This document shows, piece after piece, positions 26,361 to 40,372 of a stretch of DNA of 64,000 nucleotides; the stretch's first letter is position 1; every line of letters starts with the position of its first letter. The position numbers were made by a program, and so were the translations under genes. The notes under the pieces were generated by a model. That model had not been told where the DNA came from, made no database searches, and saw only the letters and a list, made by a program, of their open reading frames with translations. Source of the DNA: Athripsodes cinereus (taxonomy: Eukaryota > Arthropoda > Insecta > Trichoptera > Leptoceridae); contig OX388305.1 of assembly GCA_947579605.1 (NCBI GenBank), forward strand, positions 23,325,542 through 23,389,541. Direction: 5' to 3'.

Positions 26361-26545
26361 GGCCTAGTCAAAACACATTTAAGTGTTACGTTTTCGTTTC
26401 GTTTTCGTTCAAACAAGACGAGGTTGCGAGAACGCGTCAATTTACGGAGCTAAAATACACAATTAGCTACGAAAATTGACGCGTTCTCGCAACGTCGTTC
26501 GCGTTTAAACGAAAACGAAACGCTTAAATGTGTTTTGACTAGGCC
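26361..26545. mobile_element. Foldback MITE rich in CG-containing palindromes
   Basis: Ends GGCCTAGTCAAAACACATTT and its inverted complement AAATGTGTTTTGACTAGGCC. Pairing continues inward through TTTCGTTTTCG and TTGCGAGAACGCGTCAATTT, so arms of about 85 bp fold nearly completely around a 15-base loop. Target duplication not resolved (CAGTA occurs on both sides). GC is far above the surroundings. Confidence 0.85.
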
Positions 26546-27384
26546 CACAGTAGAATTATTAAATATTGTGTTTAATTTTAGTATATTTATATTCAAAATA
26601 ATTTTTTTTTCGATTAGGTAAGCTGCACTAGTATTATACAATAATAATGATAATATGTAATAACAATACAATAAGTTCATAAATAGGTTAGTTAATATGC
26701 AAAACGAGTTGTTGTGTTGCATTGTTGTATGGGATATTGGAGATTGTCTCCACAACAATAGTTTGTAAAGTAGGTACTGAGTATTCATATTATAATAATA
26801 TGCATTATATTGTATAATGTGTACCTATGTACTGTAATGATAATAACTGAATGTATTGAGACAATAATGTGATGTATAGTATGTTGCATCATATTATACT
26901 CCTATACAAGTCGTAAAGACAATACTTCCAATACAATCTCCGTTTGTTTATTGTTTTTTGTGCTTGTGTATATTTTTTACCCGAAAATCAATATCTTCTA
27001 TGAAAACTTGCATCCTTTAAGCATGTTCATGAATAATAAAATAGTGCATATACTTATAATATATTATTTATTAACAGATGTATTACTGATAATCTGAAGA
27101 CGTTCTTCAAAAAGATGTAATATTATTTTATATTTACTCAAACTGCATATATTTTGGCTCTAATTTTAAGAGGGCTTACATTTGAATATGTAGTTACTTA
27201 ATTATGATAAAACTAAAAAAAATAACAGTGTGTTGATGTATGTATGACTTACTTCACCATTATCTTATTTTTAAGGTGTTTATGGTCCATTTGATGACGA
27301 AAAGCCAGATTACACGCCGTGTAGGTGTGTGATACATAGTGTCCTAGATTCGTTATTGATTATCCTAGATTCTATATTGATTCA

Positions 27385-27546
27385 AACTAAAATAAGAACG
27401 TTCCAAAATTTTATAATCAAGTTCACTTGAACTAATATTTGTATTCTATATGGTATAAGTTGTATATAATACTAATTAGGAACAATTTTAGAGTTTATAG
27501 AATACCAATGTAGACTAACTAAAATTGGAACGTTCCTATTTTAGTT
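27385..27546. mobile_element. Small inverted-repeat element
   Basis: AACTAAAATAAGAACGTTCC with AAAATTTT on the left is mirrored by AATTGGAACGTTCCTATTTT with AGTT on the right. The 160-bp body is AT-rich and non-coding. Probably a short MITE. Confidence 0.6.
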
Positions 27547-28783
27547 AGTGCACACTAAAAATGAAATAGAATCGGGCTTAATATGATTTATCGTACTTTT
27601 CTGAGAGGAGCTTTGATGACAACTGGATTTATAATAGACAAGAATGGAATAATTGATTTTAGATTATAAATAAATTATTTTTGAGATTCAAGGATTATAG
27701 GAAGATTTGCATTACCGATCTTCTTCATTTTTATGATAAGAAGTTCTGCTTACTTTACTACGATTTTTAAGAGGTATTAAGATAAGTTCTATACTAAGAT
27801 TTGTGAAAAAGTGACTATAAGATTTTCATAAATAAAATCGTTTTTCAAATGAAACCAAGACATTTATACGAGTAGATAATAATGGTAAATGATACCACAT
27901 TAAAGTAAAGTTTGTAACGATATTTAATCACATCCATTTCAATAATAAGCTTTGACATCGCAGACACAAAACGAACAATGATAATCAAAAGGCTTTGATG
28001 AAGAATACATAATAATAATAATATACATAATACAATGTAAAGCTTTGAATCGACAAAATAACAAGAAATCAAAAGACTTTGCAAATCAAAGGCTGAGGTC
28101 AAATGTTATGACGATATTATAAAGAAACATTCAAGTAATATCATAAAGATGATAAATAATAATAATAATATCAATAATACAATCTTTATGAAGAAAAAAT
28201 AATCTTCACATATATATTTTAGTCCGTTAATATATTGCTTTGTATTTCCTCAACACACAGAGTAATAAGACAATACAGAGGTAAAATAAAACACTACCAG
28301 TAGGTAAGTCTAATTCTTTCGGTATATTATCTATTGATTGAGATATTTATTACAGTTGATATCAAAGATTAAGTAATCAGGGTTTATATTACACTACGTC
28401 ATCAGATTTATATTTTACTGTTATACTGTATTTTATCAAAAAACGACATTCTGATTTTATTGTGGTGAGATTAAAAATACATTGTTATCTTGATGCATAA
28501 TGCCCAGAAATTGTATTTGAAACATTACAATTAACTGCTCGAAGTAAAAACTAGATTACCTACTATGCAAAAGTGAATCCAATAATTGATGTATATAAAG
28601 TATTAGGATTTATTTGTTATTTTTGATGAAGCCGGGAATAATTACACTAGTGCAGAATAAGAAATATATAATCGTGTTTTGTGATAGCGGTTTTATGTAG
28701 GTACCTATAAATATAAGCAAGAAAATGATGACTTGTATAGCAGTGAGAAACAATAGCTACCACTGTAGAGATACGTAGTAAGA

Positions 28784-29221
28784 TTAGATATTATATTTAG
28801 TCAATGCTGTTGACCGACGATACTTGGTGGTAATTCGTGTTGAATTATCGTTAAAGTAAAAGTAATATTCAGTAAACAATCGTAGACCGTGAAATAATGA
28901 GCCATTCAACCAGTCGATTACATTCGATGTAGTAGACGAATCATTGGAGATTTCGAATGTGCACGACAATATGCGAGGCGAGACAATACGAAACGATACA
29001 TCATTATTATTATGTAGGTATCTGGGTATGTTCGTGTATAGTTGGCCAATATGACTAATGTTGGGTTCATAAATTTGATCGAATTCGATTAAGTAGGTAC
29101 ACAAATGAATGGAGTGAGGGTAATCGATATCGCAAACAAGATATATAGAGAGTGAAAGAGGTCGATGTTTGCATCCTTTTGATGTGTTTAGAAAAATTGA
29201 AGACATTTCAAATACGCCCAA
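28784..29221 (-). other. Unusually long open frame in intron 2, function unknown
   Basis: A 145-codon minus-strand frame begins MGVFEMSSIFLNTSKGC and ends at a TAA near 28799. I recognise no domain. It has several cysteines and no clear signal peptide. The interval, and its neighbour to about 29340, is less AT-rich than the surroundings and shows no repeat words. It could be an unannotated small gene, an exon of a noncoding RNA, or a conserved regulatory block whose composition happens to avoid stops. I lean to the last. Confidence 0.2.
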
Positions 29222-32200
29222 TGCATGGCGACGACAGGCAACTAACTATACACGAATTAGGCATCAGGTACAGTCATCATCGTGTACCTATCATCGTCTT
29301 TAGTTGGCGATTGTCTGGTAGGCTCATAACTTTCATAGAAAACGAGATGTAGGTAGGTAGGTATATAGTTGATTAATTTTTGACATGTTGGTGATGTAAT
29401 TTCTTCTAGCAACTCTATACAAAATCCCCAGAATATACGTTAGTTGTAAGATATCGTTATGCTACGATTGCTGTTTGTTGAGTTATATATATCTAATGAA
29501 ATATTTATGATACTGTGAAGAATTTAATAATAAATAATGCATTGGTTTTTTTTAAATATGATGTCGCTAATGATGTGTCAATATTTTGTATAAATATATT
29601 TCCATTTACATGGATAATCAATTTTAAACGTATTAACCGTAAATGACTTTTAAATGTCTTACGAGAATCAGAAATCAATGATTAAAGGTTTTACTGCTTT
29701 AATGATTGACAATTAAGCCTTCGATTTTTACGAAGTACAAAATTTATTATATTAAAAAAAATAAACAAAAGATACAATCAAAAATGTCTATTATATTTTG
29801 TGATACTAGCACAAAGAATGTTAAGATAAAACAAGATGCTTTAAAAGGCAGTTATGTTCACCTTTTGATCTCTGTTGAATGTCGAATATTATATTGTATT
29901 AACACCTTTAATAGACAACTAATAACATTAACATACCAACAGCTATTAGCAATAATTTTGTTACGAACAACATAAACTCTTGTGTATTTTAATGAGTTCG
30001 AGAAATATTTTCGCGAATAATGAATGTGACATATTTTTTTGACTTGTTTAAACTTTAAAGATGATATTGAGTTTTCTAAAATTAAGGGGAAATTCTAGGG
30101 TGGCAGTGGGGTCGGCAGAAGATAGCTCTCTTGGCTTCGAAATATCCGAGAGATTACACGCGAATAGACACTGAACGAAAGTATGACCAATGCAATCCAA
30201 TCCAATCGTCCTTTAACGTCCCTCCTGGGAACACCAGGTAAAAACAACCCTACTCTATTCAGAGCTTAGCTGTGTCCATTCACTCAATTCTTTCCACAAT
30301 ATCCTGACGATATGATATCCTTGTTATAGGAATGGTGTATTTTGAAAAAGAGTCGTCTAAAATGTCTGTAACCATGTAGTTAAAGAGCAATGCTCCTTTT
30401 AGCCAATGATGTATATGACAAAAGAATAGTTGAACATTAATATCTTAAAAAACGTCAGTAAAATGTTATGTATCTATCTTGTTTTAGAATCAATAATTAA
30501 TAATCCTTCGTTAATCAGAAATACTTAAACGATACTCGTATGATGTTATTTATAAGGTGTTATTTTAAAGACGGCATTGCCTTTACCATGTAATTATTGT
30601 ATTATTAATATAATACAAAGAATTTAAATATTATTAGTGGCTGTCCTGTCAATCTTAAATAATTAAAAATTATTCCACTTGACCGTTAAATAGTTGAGTA
30701 GGCATCTAGTAGAGGTGGATAAAATAATAATGTGTATGATCCATTCGTTCAAATGAGCCACATCATTAAGTCGATTCATAATAGCGTGACAGAAATACAG
30801 CGGTATCAACTTGTAGAATCAACATCTTTTTTCAAAACCTTATTTTCATGAGCCGCTACTAATGGTTTAATGAATTTTAATTCTCCTCGTTTTATTTTAT
30901 GGAAATGCACCCGCAATCGAGTGAATTATGATGCATTTTTATTATACAAGAATAATGAACATATAAAAATGTAATGTAAATGAAAAAAAAGTAGAAGAAG
31001 AATAAAGTTCATTAAACATGAATTGAACACATATGGCGATGAAAAAAATATGAAAAATGTGAAATATGAATTCAAGCTTGCAGTTACTCATGAATGCAAT
31101 GATCCACATTCATGACTCATTTTTTAATATTTTTTGTTAAATTATCTGATACAAAGAATAATAAAACGAGTTATTGTAAAAAAAAACTGAGAATCAGATG
31201 TATTCAGCTAACTTAGATTTGTTTACATTTACAACCATACTCCGAACTGACTCACTCAGTGATTTTTCAATTTGAAGATTTGACTCATCTCTATTACCAG
31301 ATATATGTACTCTTTACTCTATCATCTTTCTGACATTATCATCATAATCACCGTCCATACTCAATAAATAATATGTAGATATTTATGTACATTTATACAC
31401 ATATTATAATATGTACTCATTACAAGATGTTGTTCTTTTACAGCTAAACTCTCGATCAGGTAGCGTGAGGGACTATTGTATATCTGACAATGTCTTTATC
31501 TATCTCTTTGTCCCAACCCTAAGTCTCCGCTACCGGCCTCTTAATCTTGCTCACGTCTCGATCATCATTAAAGCATTTCATCTCTAGTATCTAATATTTA
31601 TAATAATAATAAGCGATCCAATCAAAATGAACATCTCAATAATAAGACGTTAAATTTAACAATAAATTATATTGCTGGTAAACATTTACACAGCTTCACT
31701 TACATAAACACCGAGATAACAAATCAACGTTTTTATGACATGATATTCCACATTAGTAAAATTAAAACAATTCTGTATAGCACTTCCACGTTTGTTCCGA
31801 GTCGAGTTTCAGTCATTAGCTTGATGATAAGTGCGGAAGTTCCTGAATTATATAACCTACCTACTCCGAATTGGTATGAAAAAATATCATCACAGATCTA
31901 ATGACCTGTGTCATATTATGAACTATAATATTTCTATCAAAAAAATTGACACAAATATTGTATGCATATTGTAAAATATTTTTTGCTCAAAACATGCCCA
32001 AAGGGTGAAACCTTATTTAAATTTTATTATTTTACTTCTCTCATATCTCATTACAGAGTAGAGTCTACGCATATTGAAGACATAAAAATAAACTTATTAA
32101 TTTATACAAATGGACTGAAATATAAACGTGGTGATTCTATTATATTCGTACATCACTTAATCGTTTAATGAATAATATTCTCTTTCCAATTATTTTGTTA

Positions 32201-32734
32201 TTGTTCATCCTTTATATGAACACAATAATCTGCATCGAACATGTAATTAAATATTATTATTTGACCAGTAATGTCCTTTTATATTATAAACGATTGATTG
32301 ACGGAATATTTTAATAAACTGTTCAATGGCATGTCTTCCTTAGACCATGAACCGCGATGCCAGCGAATGATCCATTGATTCCGACAAAGTTTTCAATGTG
32401 AAAGAGGAAGTGCGAAAATGCACTTTAAATCCATAATTCACTTTACATTTTTGATGGGGATTGGGAGGAATATTGAAAAGAGAGAAAAATAAACTAAGTG
32501 ATTTCTTGCGAGATGAAATCAGGGTATGTATGATTCATTACGATTGAGAACTTCTCCATGTCACACACATTAACTATGTTCTTTCTCAATATTAATAATT
32601 GTCAACAATTAATAATCTTAGTATTGATCACATAATGGGTGATTGTAAGGATTTTTTAAGCTTAAATTCTATTGATACAATATTAAAGTGATATCTCAGT
32701 CTACACATTGTTCTTTCTTTTTGGATATACTATA

Positions 32735-32953
32735 AAGGCATCTCCCACAAGCAGGTAAATTAGCAGACGTTTTTCATGTTATGAAAACAAAGGATATCTT
32801 CTCCGTGCCAATAAAAAAAAATAAGACAGCAATCAAGATTGGTGGGATACCAAATCGATAAATTTAAGATGTTAAATATCTTGTTCGTGATATTTTACGA
32901 ATATCTCCGCATTTATACAGGACACTCGAAAATAAAGAAAAGAGTGGGAGTCT
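32735..32953 (-). repeat. Family R repeat
   Basis: On the plus strand, CATCTCCCACAAGCAGG, TCTTCTCCGTGCCAATAAAA, AGATTGGTGGGATACC, TTAAGATGTTAAATATCTTG and CTCGAAAATAAAGAAAAGAG give a near full-length copy. Confidence 0.7.
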
Positions 32954-34319
32954 ACATACATGAGGTGTAATCTATCAAGCCATACACTAACATTTTGTTT
33001 TATAAATAAATATAGTACGAGATGAATAAATAAATCTGCTCATCTTCATTTCTATTTTACGCGTTTCCAAAGCCTATGCATAACTTCATTTGGTTCATAT
33101 GCATTTCCTACACTTGCGTTTATGTATATTGGTAATTTCTCATGCGTGTTTCAAAGATTAGTCTTGTTTTTATTTATTTCTCTTCTACAGATTGATTGGG
33201 TATTAGTTTTATTTATACAGAAATGCATTCAATATACACAGCGCGTTACCGCAAAGGCGCGATCTCTTCTAACTCATGAAGACTTCATTGAAACTCCATT
33301 TCACATGGCGTTAGAAGTTGTCGTCAAAGATATCTCGTGATACCTACATCTGTAAAGCGGGAGAAAGTCGGTTGCGTGGTATGAACCTTATAGTAACCAT
33401 GATGGCTACTATTAGACTACCGAAAATTTTATACATATTTATAGTACCTACCTAATAAATAGATAAATTAATAATATTTATGTAAAATTTATATATTAAT
33501 AGATACAGAATTATTGTGAATGATATTTTTTGTGTAGGTATATAATAACACAATAAGTATGTATACAATTTTGAAAACCCACACAATTTCGGCATTTAAA
33601 AGCCACAATAATAATATGTCCAATATCGTTTGTATACTATAATAATACATTAACAAAATTATGTATATGAAATAAGTACCTATATCTATCGTGTATATGA
33701 ACATTATAATAATATTTGAGTTCTACAAATTCCCGATCCAAAACATGTGCACATAAATTTATTATGGATTGAAGAAAATAACTACAAAATATATAAAATA
33801 ATATTTTTCACGGGTCGGATCCGAGAAGCTATTTCTTATGAAGGCTTAACGTCTCCGTCAACTGTAAGGTTGTTTATTATAATATGTACATACAACAACC
33901 TCTACAGTCTACACTACATTGTCGACGCGTAAATATTTAACTCTGTTCGGAAATATGTTTGTATATTGGTACCTACTCATTGGACACCGTAATTAAACAA
34001 GACAGAGGTAAGAACCATTGAGATAGGGAGACGACCAGGTTGAACATATTAGTGTTATCTGGATGTGATTGGCACAAGATCGGAACCATCGTCCGTCCAG
34101 GAGTGGAAGGGAATAGGCTTAAGAGGTATAATATAATAGCACTCAGTGCGAAGTCTCATTCTTTATTCACGTTACAGGCTGAATTCATTATGAGTATCTT
34201 GTTTATTGACAAAAATGCTACAGTTTATAATTATGACATCACTTCACATAGATGCGAGTATGTTAGGAGAATCGATAAAGATTTGCTATTATTATTGTTG
34301 TTTGTTACATACCTACTAC

Positions 34320-34445
34320 TACTATACCATCACGGCATATCCCACAAGTGGGGTAGCCAGCAGATCAGCTGCATGTAAGAAACATGCAAACTGTCCTCTT
34401 CGTGCCAATATAAAATCAAGACATTCAGGATGGGTGGCAAACCTA
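34320..34445 (-). repeat. Family R repeat
   Basis: On the plus strand, ACCATCACGGCATATCCCAC, AAGTGGGGTAGCCAGCAGAT, CATGCAAACTGTCCTCTTCG and ACATTCAGGATGGGTGGCA give the best-preserved 3' half of the family. Overlapping open frames here are by-products of the repeat. Confidence 0.78.
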
Positions 34446-34882
34446 CAGTTGTCTATATTCAGATTTTTCTCCAGGTTACACGGGTACATGTGCCAAGTGT
34501 CACCCGTTTCTGTGTCACTATTCTTGAGTTGCATTTGTTTCGTCTATTTGAAAAAAGTTGTGTACTGTTCTACAAGTATTCATAATTGCAACCTTCTGTA
34601 GCGTGATGTATATTAATTGATTGTATGTATGATTAATTGATGTATGTATATTGTAGTAGTGTCAATATATTTAAACTATTGAGAAGATGATGTGGTTTAA
34701 TTGGTGCCTGTACTTGTATAAAATTATTGGTACTTTTGTAATATGTTTTTTCTTATAGGTAATTACTCTTTTTTTTCTTTTATTCCATTTGTTCAATATT
34801 CATCAAGATGGAGGTAAAAAATCTTGACTTAAATATTTAAAATTTGTTTCTTGCATTAAAATATTCATTCATTCGTGCGGTA

Positions 34883-35100
34883 TGTACCATCACGGCAATT
34901 TCCAATAATGGGGGTAGCCATAAAATCAACTGCACCTAACAACATACAAGTTGTTCTCTCCGTGTCAATATAAATTAAGGCATTCAGGATGGATAGCGTA
35001 CCTTATTGCTGAACTGAAGATGTTAAATGTCTTGAACGCGATGCTCTACAAATCTTGCCTCTTGCAGGAACACATAAACCAACAAAAAAGTGAGAGGCCT
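34883..35100 (-). repeat. Family R repeat
   Basis: On the plus strand, GTACCATCACGGCAATTTCC, GTTGTTCTCTCCGTGTCAAT, GCATTCAGGATGGATAGCGT and TTGCTGAACTGAAGATGTTA cover most of the unit. Confidence 0.75.
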
Positions 35101-35861
35101 ATTCTTTACCTACTGGGAATTTCACGGAACATAAAATATTTTAAATGATTATAAATACTCTACCATGCAATTATAAGACATCAATATTAAAAATGATGTC
35201 ATGTTTGACCCGTCAAAAAATGTTTATATTTGCATATTTTTTAAATGATTGTCCCGTATTACCTACTGCAAAATTCTCAGGGAAATGATGAAGATGATGT
35301 TATCTGTTAGTGTTTATTTATCAATATGGTTATTGTTTCCTGAAAGAAGTCGAGTAAGTCTTTACTAGTATAAGGTAGACATGATTGTGTTATAATAATT
35401 TATTTATACAGGTTTTGATTACAATAGATACATTAATAACTGTAAATGGAGGGTGTCACCTCCGTTGAAGATTTTGTTGTTGGTCAAAGTCGGGATATAG
35501 TTTTGATCTCAAAATGTACCTGATCTATAAATTCATATCGTTTTACTAATATTTGTCCAGTTGTTGTAACTTCGAGGAATATAATAAAGTGGGAGAAGCC
35601 TCTTTTCATGACGCTCCTAACGTTCTGATGTTTTCCTAGTCATAAGAATAGTATTTTGTGAAGGAAAGTCTTTCAGAATATCAAAATGTTTGTAATTGAT
35701 TAAGATTTTTTTGGTTAGCTTACATATCTGGCTACAATTATTTACAGTTATCAAATATTTTTGGCGTATTGTATAACTGATTGAAATAGGTGTTTACAAT
35801 TACATTACAGATCAAAATTGAGACTGAAGAAATATTTTAATTTCTAATTCTATTACTAAAC

Positions 35862-35930
35862 CATTACGGAATATCCGGATCAGCTGCATGTAATAAATAT
35901 GCAAGTTGTGCTCTCCGTGCTAATATATAT
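35862..35930 (-). repeat. Family R repeat, fragment
   Basis: On the plus strand, CCATTACGGAATATCC, GATCAGCTGCATGTAATAAA and GTTGTGCTCTCCGTGCTAAT. Confidence 0.6.
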
Positions 35931-36318
35931 GTTTTTGTACAATATTTAGTAGGTGAATCCCGGAAGAAATTGTATTTTGGTTACACCAGAGAAGACTCAA
36001 TTATAACAATAATATAATACCTACAACCTCCGGTGACCGTAGATAATATATTATTTTTCTCCATTGTATTAAGAAAAATCGGTTGTTTTGAGTGCATATC
36101 GGTGAATATTAATTAATATAATAGGTAGGTATGTATGTACATAATTTCTACAAAGGCTATTGATCACATTTTGTATCGTAGAAAACATCATGAAATAATT
36201 TGGAAAATCTGTAAGTTATTTAAATCTCGAACAAATAGAATTTTTCCAACATTATCAAACAAAATAAAATAAATATTTATTATTTTATTTAATATTGTTT
36301 AATATTATTTAATATTGA

Positions 36319-36880
36319 TTGTGTCGGCAGGAAATGTGCTGAAAGCGCTTAAAAACCCGATAATACGTAAATCCGAGCTGACCCAACGGACGAAAATGGC
36401 AATATTTAAGACAATATACCGCCCTATCCTCACATAATGGACACCAGATTTGGATGCTCACAGAGAACGTGAGATCAAGGTTACAGGCAGCAGAAATGCG
36501 GTTCCTCAGGGGAGTGGCTGGTGTGTCATTGAGAGACCGTATAAGGAATACGTATGTTCGTGAGGCTCTCAAGGTAGAACCGGTATTCCTGCATATAGAG
36601 AGGTCGCAGTTGCGATGGCTGGGTCACGTTCTCCGCATGCCAGAAGACAGACTACCACTTAGATCTTTGGAGGCTGTGGGAGAGGGCAGAAGACCGGTTG
36701 GCCGTCCTAGAAGAAGCTGGCAAGGGCAGGTGTCAAACTTGTGTGTTGAAAGGTTTGGTTTGGAGTGGCCAGAGGTCCTGGAAGCAGCAGTGGACAGGGA
36801 TCTCTGGAGGAAGTACCTAGGCGCAATGGGCCCCCGACCCAACTAGGACAAGGGGAAGAAGATGTATGTATGTATGTATT
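36319..36880 (+). pseudogene. LINE reverse-transcriptase C-terminal fragment, one frameshift
   Basis: From 36321 the frame reads VSAGNVLKALKNPIIRKSEL and then TQRTKMAIFKTIYRPILT before a stop. One extra A at about 36436 shifts the frame, and the protein resumes as GHQIWMLTENVRSRLQAAEM, then RFLRGVAGVSLRDRIRNTYV, LRWLGHVLRMPED and GRRPVGRPRRSW, to a TAG at 36844. This is the typical tail of an insect endonuclease/reverse-transcriptase LINE. The copy lacks the endonuclease and the catalytic reverse-transcriptase part. GC is far above the flanks. It ends in a (TATG)n tail near 36860-36877. Confidence 0.88.
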
Positions 36881-37577
36881 TAATAATAATTTAAAATGAA
36901 GTGTTACAAAGTTAATGCCGATACAATTAATGAAATTTTTCCAATATGTCTAAAATTTTAGATACAACGATCATATGTGACAAGTTGGCATAATACGTAA
37001 ACAAATATCAAAGAAAACTATTTTATAGACGGTTTGGGAATTCCTTAGTGCTTTATTTAGATTGTTAAAGTTGAACCCAAGTTTTGAAACGCTTTTATGA
37101 AGCCTACTCGTGTATCTTTTATTTATTTATTTATATCTAATATTTTAATGTCATCTTTGGTCTCGTAAATCATGCGGCATTTTTACAACATGATGTTCGT
37201 TGGGAGTGTTGGTATACTTGTAAGTAATAATAAAATAATATGCAAATTTATAATAATAATAATATGATATAAAACATAACAACTCACACCTTTTTGAATA
37301 ATAAAATAGTAATTTATAATCTATTAGTGGTTTGAGATATTTTATACATAAAAAAGTAAATATATAGGTAGGTATGTGTGCATCTAAAATATGTGTTTAT
37401 ATTATGTCCAAGTCGCGCGAAAATTAATAATTTAGCTGGAAGACATCGATAGAATATAGCATATGAAAGTTTGAATTACCCGTTACCGTCTTCATAACAC
37501 AAAGTATAAATAAATATTGCATTTTGTGAAGGATTTTGGATAACAATATTCCAGATTTATCTAGGAAGAAAATGATA

Positions 37578-37759
37578 CACTGAGAAAAATTTTAAAGAAA
37601 TTTCACAACAAATCATTGGTACGTACTATCAGATTGGGACCAGAGAAAGTACCTACAAACGATTCATTAGTACCTACGAATCTATAATATTAACTTTTCG
37701 CAAACAATTCGTTGGTACCAATGATTCGTTGTGAAATTTCGTTAGTATTTTTCTCAGTG
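37578..37759. mobile_element. TA-flanked MITE (CACTGAGAAAAAT family)
   Basis: It starts CACTGAGAAAAATTTTAAAG and ends in the inverse, TATTTTTCTCAGTG. The arms continue with GAAATTTCACAACRAATCAT and TGGTACC. TA lies on both sides, as for Tc1/mariner-type insertions. It is 182 bp and non-coding. A second copy starts at 62831. Confidence 0.88.
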
Positions 37760-39564
37760 TATGCAGAAATGAAAAAAAGTCAGATATAAATAAATACACA
37801 CAAACTAAAAGATAAAGAGGCTTTCGCAGTCGACGAAAATGAAAATAAAATGTGGTCTTAAAATGATTGGCAGTCTAAAAATGAATTTCAAAACCTTGAT
37901 ATTGTCTACATTCTCTATTTTATAAATGTATTATACCTATTTAGAATAAAACTACATTTGGTGCATTTTACTCTCTAGTTAATATTCAAAACTGTTCTTG
38001 TATGGCGGACACAGTGTGAAAATAATAAATATGCATGTAGGTTTTAGGTACTTGTACAATTTGTGCATCCACAATATAATATCTTGCGATATGTCAACTG
38101 TGTTAAATAATAATGAATGAGATATTGCCTCAATAAATATGTTGACAGAAAATTCATAATAATTACTGTTCGCATTTTTTACACTGTCACAAGTAATACG
38201 TGGGATATAATTTAAAAGATTTAACACAATGCACTCGGACGACTCGCGTGACACGGCCCGTATTAAAATACAGTGTAAGCCTTATACCTACTACAATATA
38301 AATTATAATTGTATATGACGGTATGAATTTACTACTTACACCCTCCAGAAATACAAATCATATAAACTTGTAAGGATACAATGTTATATTATTTATATCA
38401 AAAAATATTGTTACGATATTGTACTTAGCTGGAAGAAATTTAGCTACCAACCTATAAGTCTGATTTATTTCAAAAACATCTAAGAATTACGTAAATCGAG
38501 AAGAAAATTTATAATGTTTTTTTATTTTATTTTTGTAATACTTTCATGTTTAAATTACTTAATTATTTTAGTCGCCAAAATATGGTATAAAAAAAGGATA
38601 TTGTCATTTTCGATAATATCAACATTTAAAAATATGCATCTAGAGTAATCATAATTTTTTTTAATACATATCGCGTGTATATATTTTGTTTTTCAGTATA
38701 AAAATTAACAAATAATAATTTATTGACATATTTCACATTTGTATATAAAGAGTTACCCAAGTTAAGTATTAAATATCGTATTTTTATTAGGTATGTCCTT
38801 GTAGAATATTTAATAATTGTTTTTTTGTAACAGAAAATCCCGTTTATTATATGGATCAAAAAGAGTCCGTTTCTAATTTTTTTTAAATCAATGAAAAAAC
38901 TTTGTATTTTTACGGCAACCTCAGAATATTATGTAATTTATCTACCAATATTAAAGAAGTTTTTATCAAAATGTAATAAAAATATGATTGCCCCTAATAT
39001 AAAGATAGACAATACTTCAACAATAAATCTATAGAAAAACATTATCCAAAAAACTTGCACATTATATTGTATTTCCATTCGAGACATAACTATTTTGTTG
39101 TATTCATGTATTGTATACGCTGGAAAAGTTTTCTTTGTACAGTTTGAATCTACAAAAGTCTTGTTATACTATATAGTTCCGTTTGCCATAAAGATCCCTA
39201 TGGCATGGCGTGGTTTAAAGAACAGACAATCCATTTATTTTAATACTAGGTACATTATTAAATTATTACTACTTTGCTATGACTTTCCCCGCCTTCCATT
39301 CAATACTTTTCCAAGTTTATAGGTATAACTTAGCCGTTCTAATGCACGCAAAGTATCCGTTTTATTTTATTAATATAAAACTACTTACACTTATATAGGT
39401 ACACAACATACAGACATTTAGTTATTTGAAGTAAAATATGAGAAATTGTATTAATGTCACTGACAAAAGATGTGCTAGGATAGGAATGCGTGGCTTTTGA
39501 TCCTCTATTGATAATAAATTAATATTGTGTAATGTCTACAAACGACTTTAGGTATCCAACTTGT

Positions 39565-39722
39565 TCCTGTAAGTTTTCGAGTTACATGTAAAATATTCGG
39601 AAAATATCACTCACTATAGACATTTGAAGGTTTTAACTTAGCTATGAGGTAGGTATGCCATCAATTTCGGATGTTTTATTTTTAATTGGCAATGAGAAGA
39701 TGTTCTGCGTGTTCATTACATA
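39565..39722 (+). repeat. Family R repeat, diverged
   Basis: CCTGTAAGTTTTCGAGTTAC, GGTATGCCATCAATTTCGGA, TTTTTAATTGGCAATGAGAA and GATGTTCTGCGTGTTCATTA follow the family order. Confidence 0.5.
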
Positions 39723-40204
39723 AAATTAATCGTTTGTCTAACCTATGGTGGTATAAATAGGTAGATTTGTTTACAGGTACCTAGAGTCTGTTATTCAAAA
39801 ATATAATTACGGATGATTCAGTTTAAAGGATGACATATAAAACAGGTTAAAAAATCAAAGATAGGTTAAAATTGGGTGACCAAACTTTGAATGCTCGTTA
39901 GCTACATATTGGAATAATAAGGGAATAACAAGGACTTTAAAGAAATCGTTGATGCGTTCTCTAATGACGTTTTTATAATATCTACTAGGTGTAGGTATGT
40001 GTATTATTAGCATTAAATCCTATTTTGCGAACCAGTAACCAGCAACCAGCATACACACTCCTCATCTTACAGGCTGCCTATTAAATGTCATAACCACTCG
40101 ACCATGATGTCCTCACTTACCTTAAAATTTATCAATGATATGAAGCAAAAATTAATCGAGTCCATTTTGAATTTAATCTTAGATTTACCTACTAAATAAA
40201 GGTA

Positions 40205-40372
40205 GGTATGTACCTATCGTGGAGATCCTGGCAAAAAAATGTCTCCTTATCTTTTCTGTAAGTTTCCGAGTGTAGTCTAAAAGGCAGGTATTCCTAAAAC
40301 TAAAAAAGTAAAAATTCAGCGATAGGTATACTACCCACCATGATTTTTTTCACTTTTATTGGCACGGTAGGT
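40205..40372 (+). repeat. Family R repeat, diverged
   Basis: CGTGGAGATCCTGG, TTTTCTGTAAGTTTCCGAGT, ACTACCCACCATGATT and TTTTATTGGCACGG appear in the family order. The terminal CTGGCTACCCC part is missing. Confidence 0.65.

Noticed and set aside
26450..26788. 112-codon minus-strand open frame
   Set aside because: Its beginning lies in the foldback arm of the MITE at 26361-26545 and the rest is AT-rich low complexity.
34206..34601. 131-codon open frame
   Set aside because: It runs through a family R copy and low-complexity TTA repeats and has no domain.
36309..36842. Minus-strand open frames over the LINE fragment
   Set aside because: They are shadows of the plus-strand LINE C-terminus.
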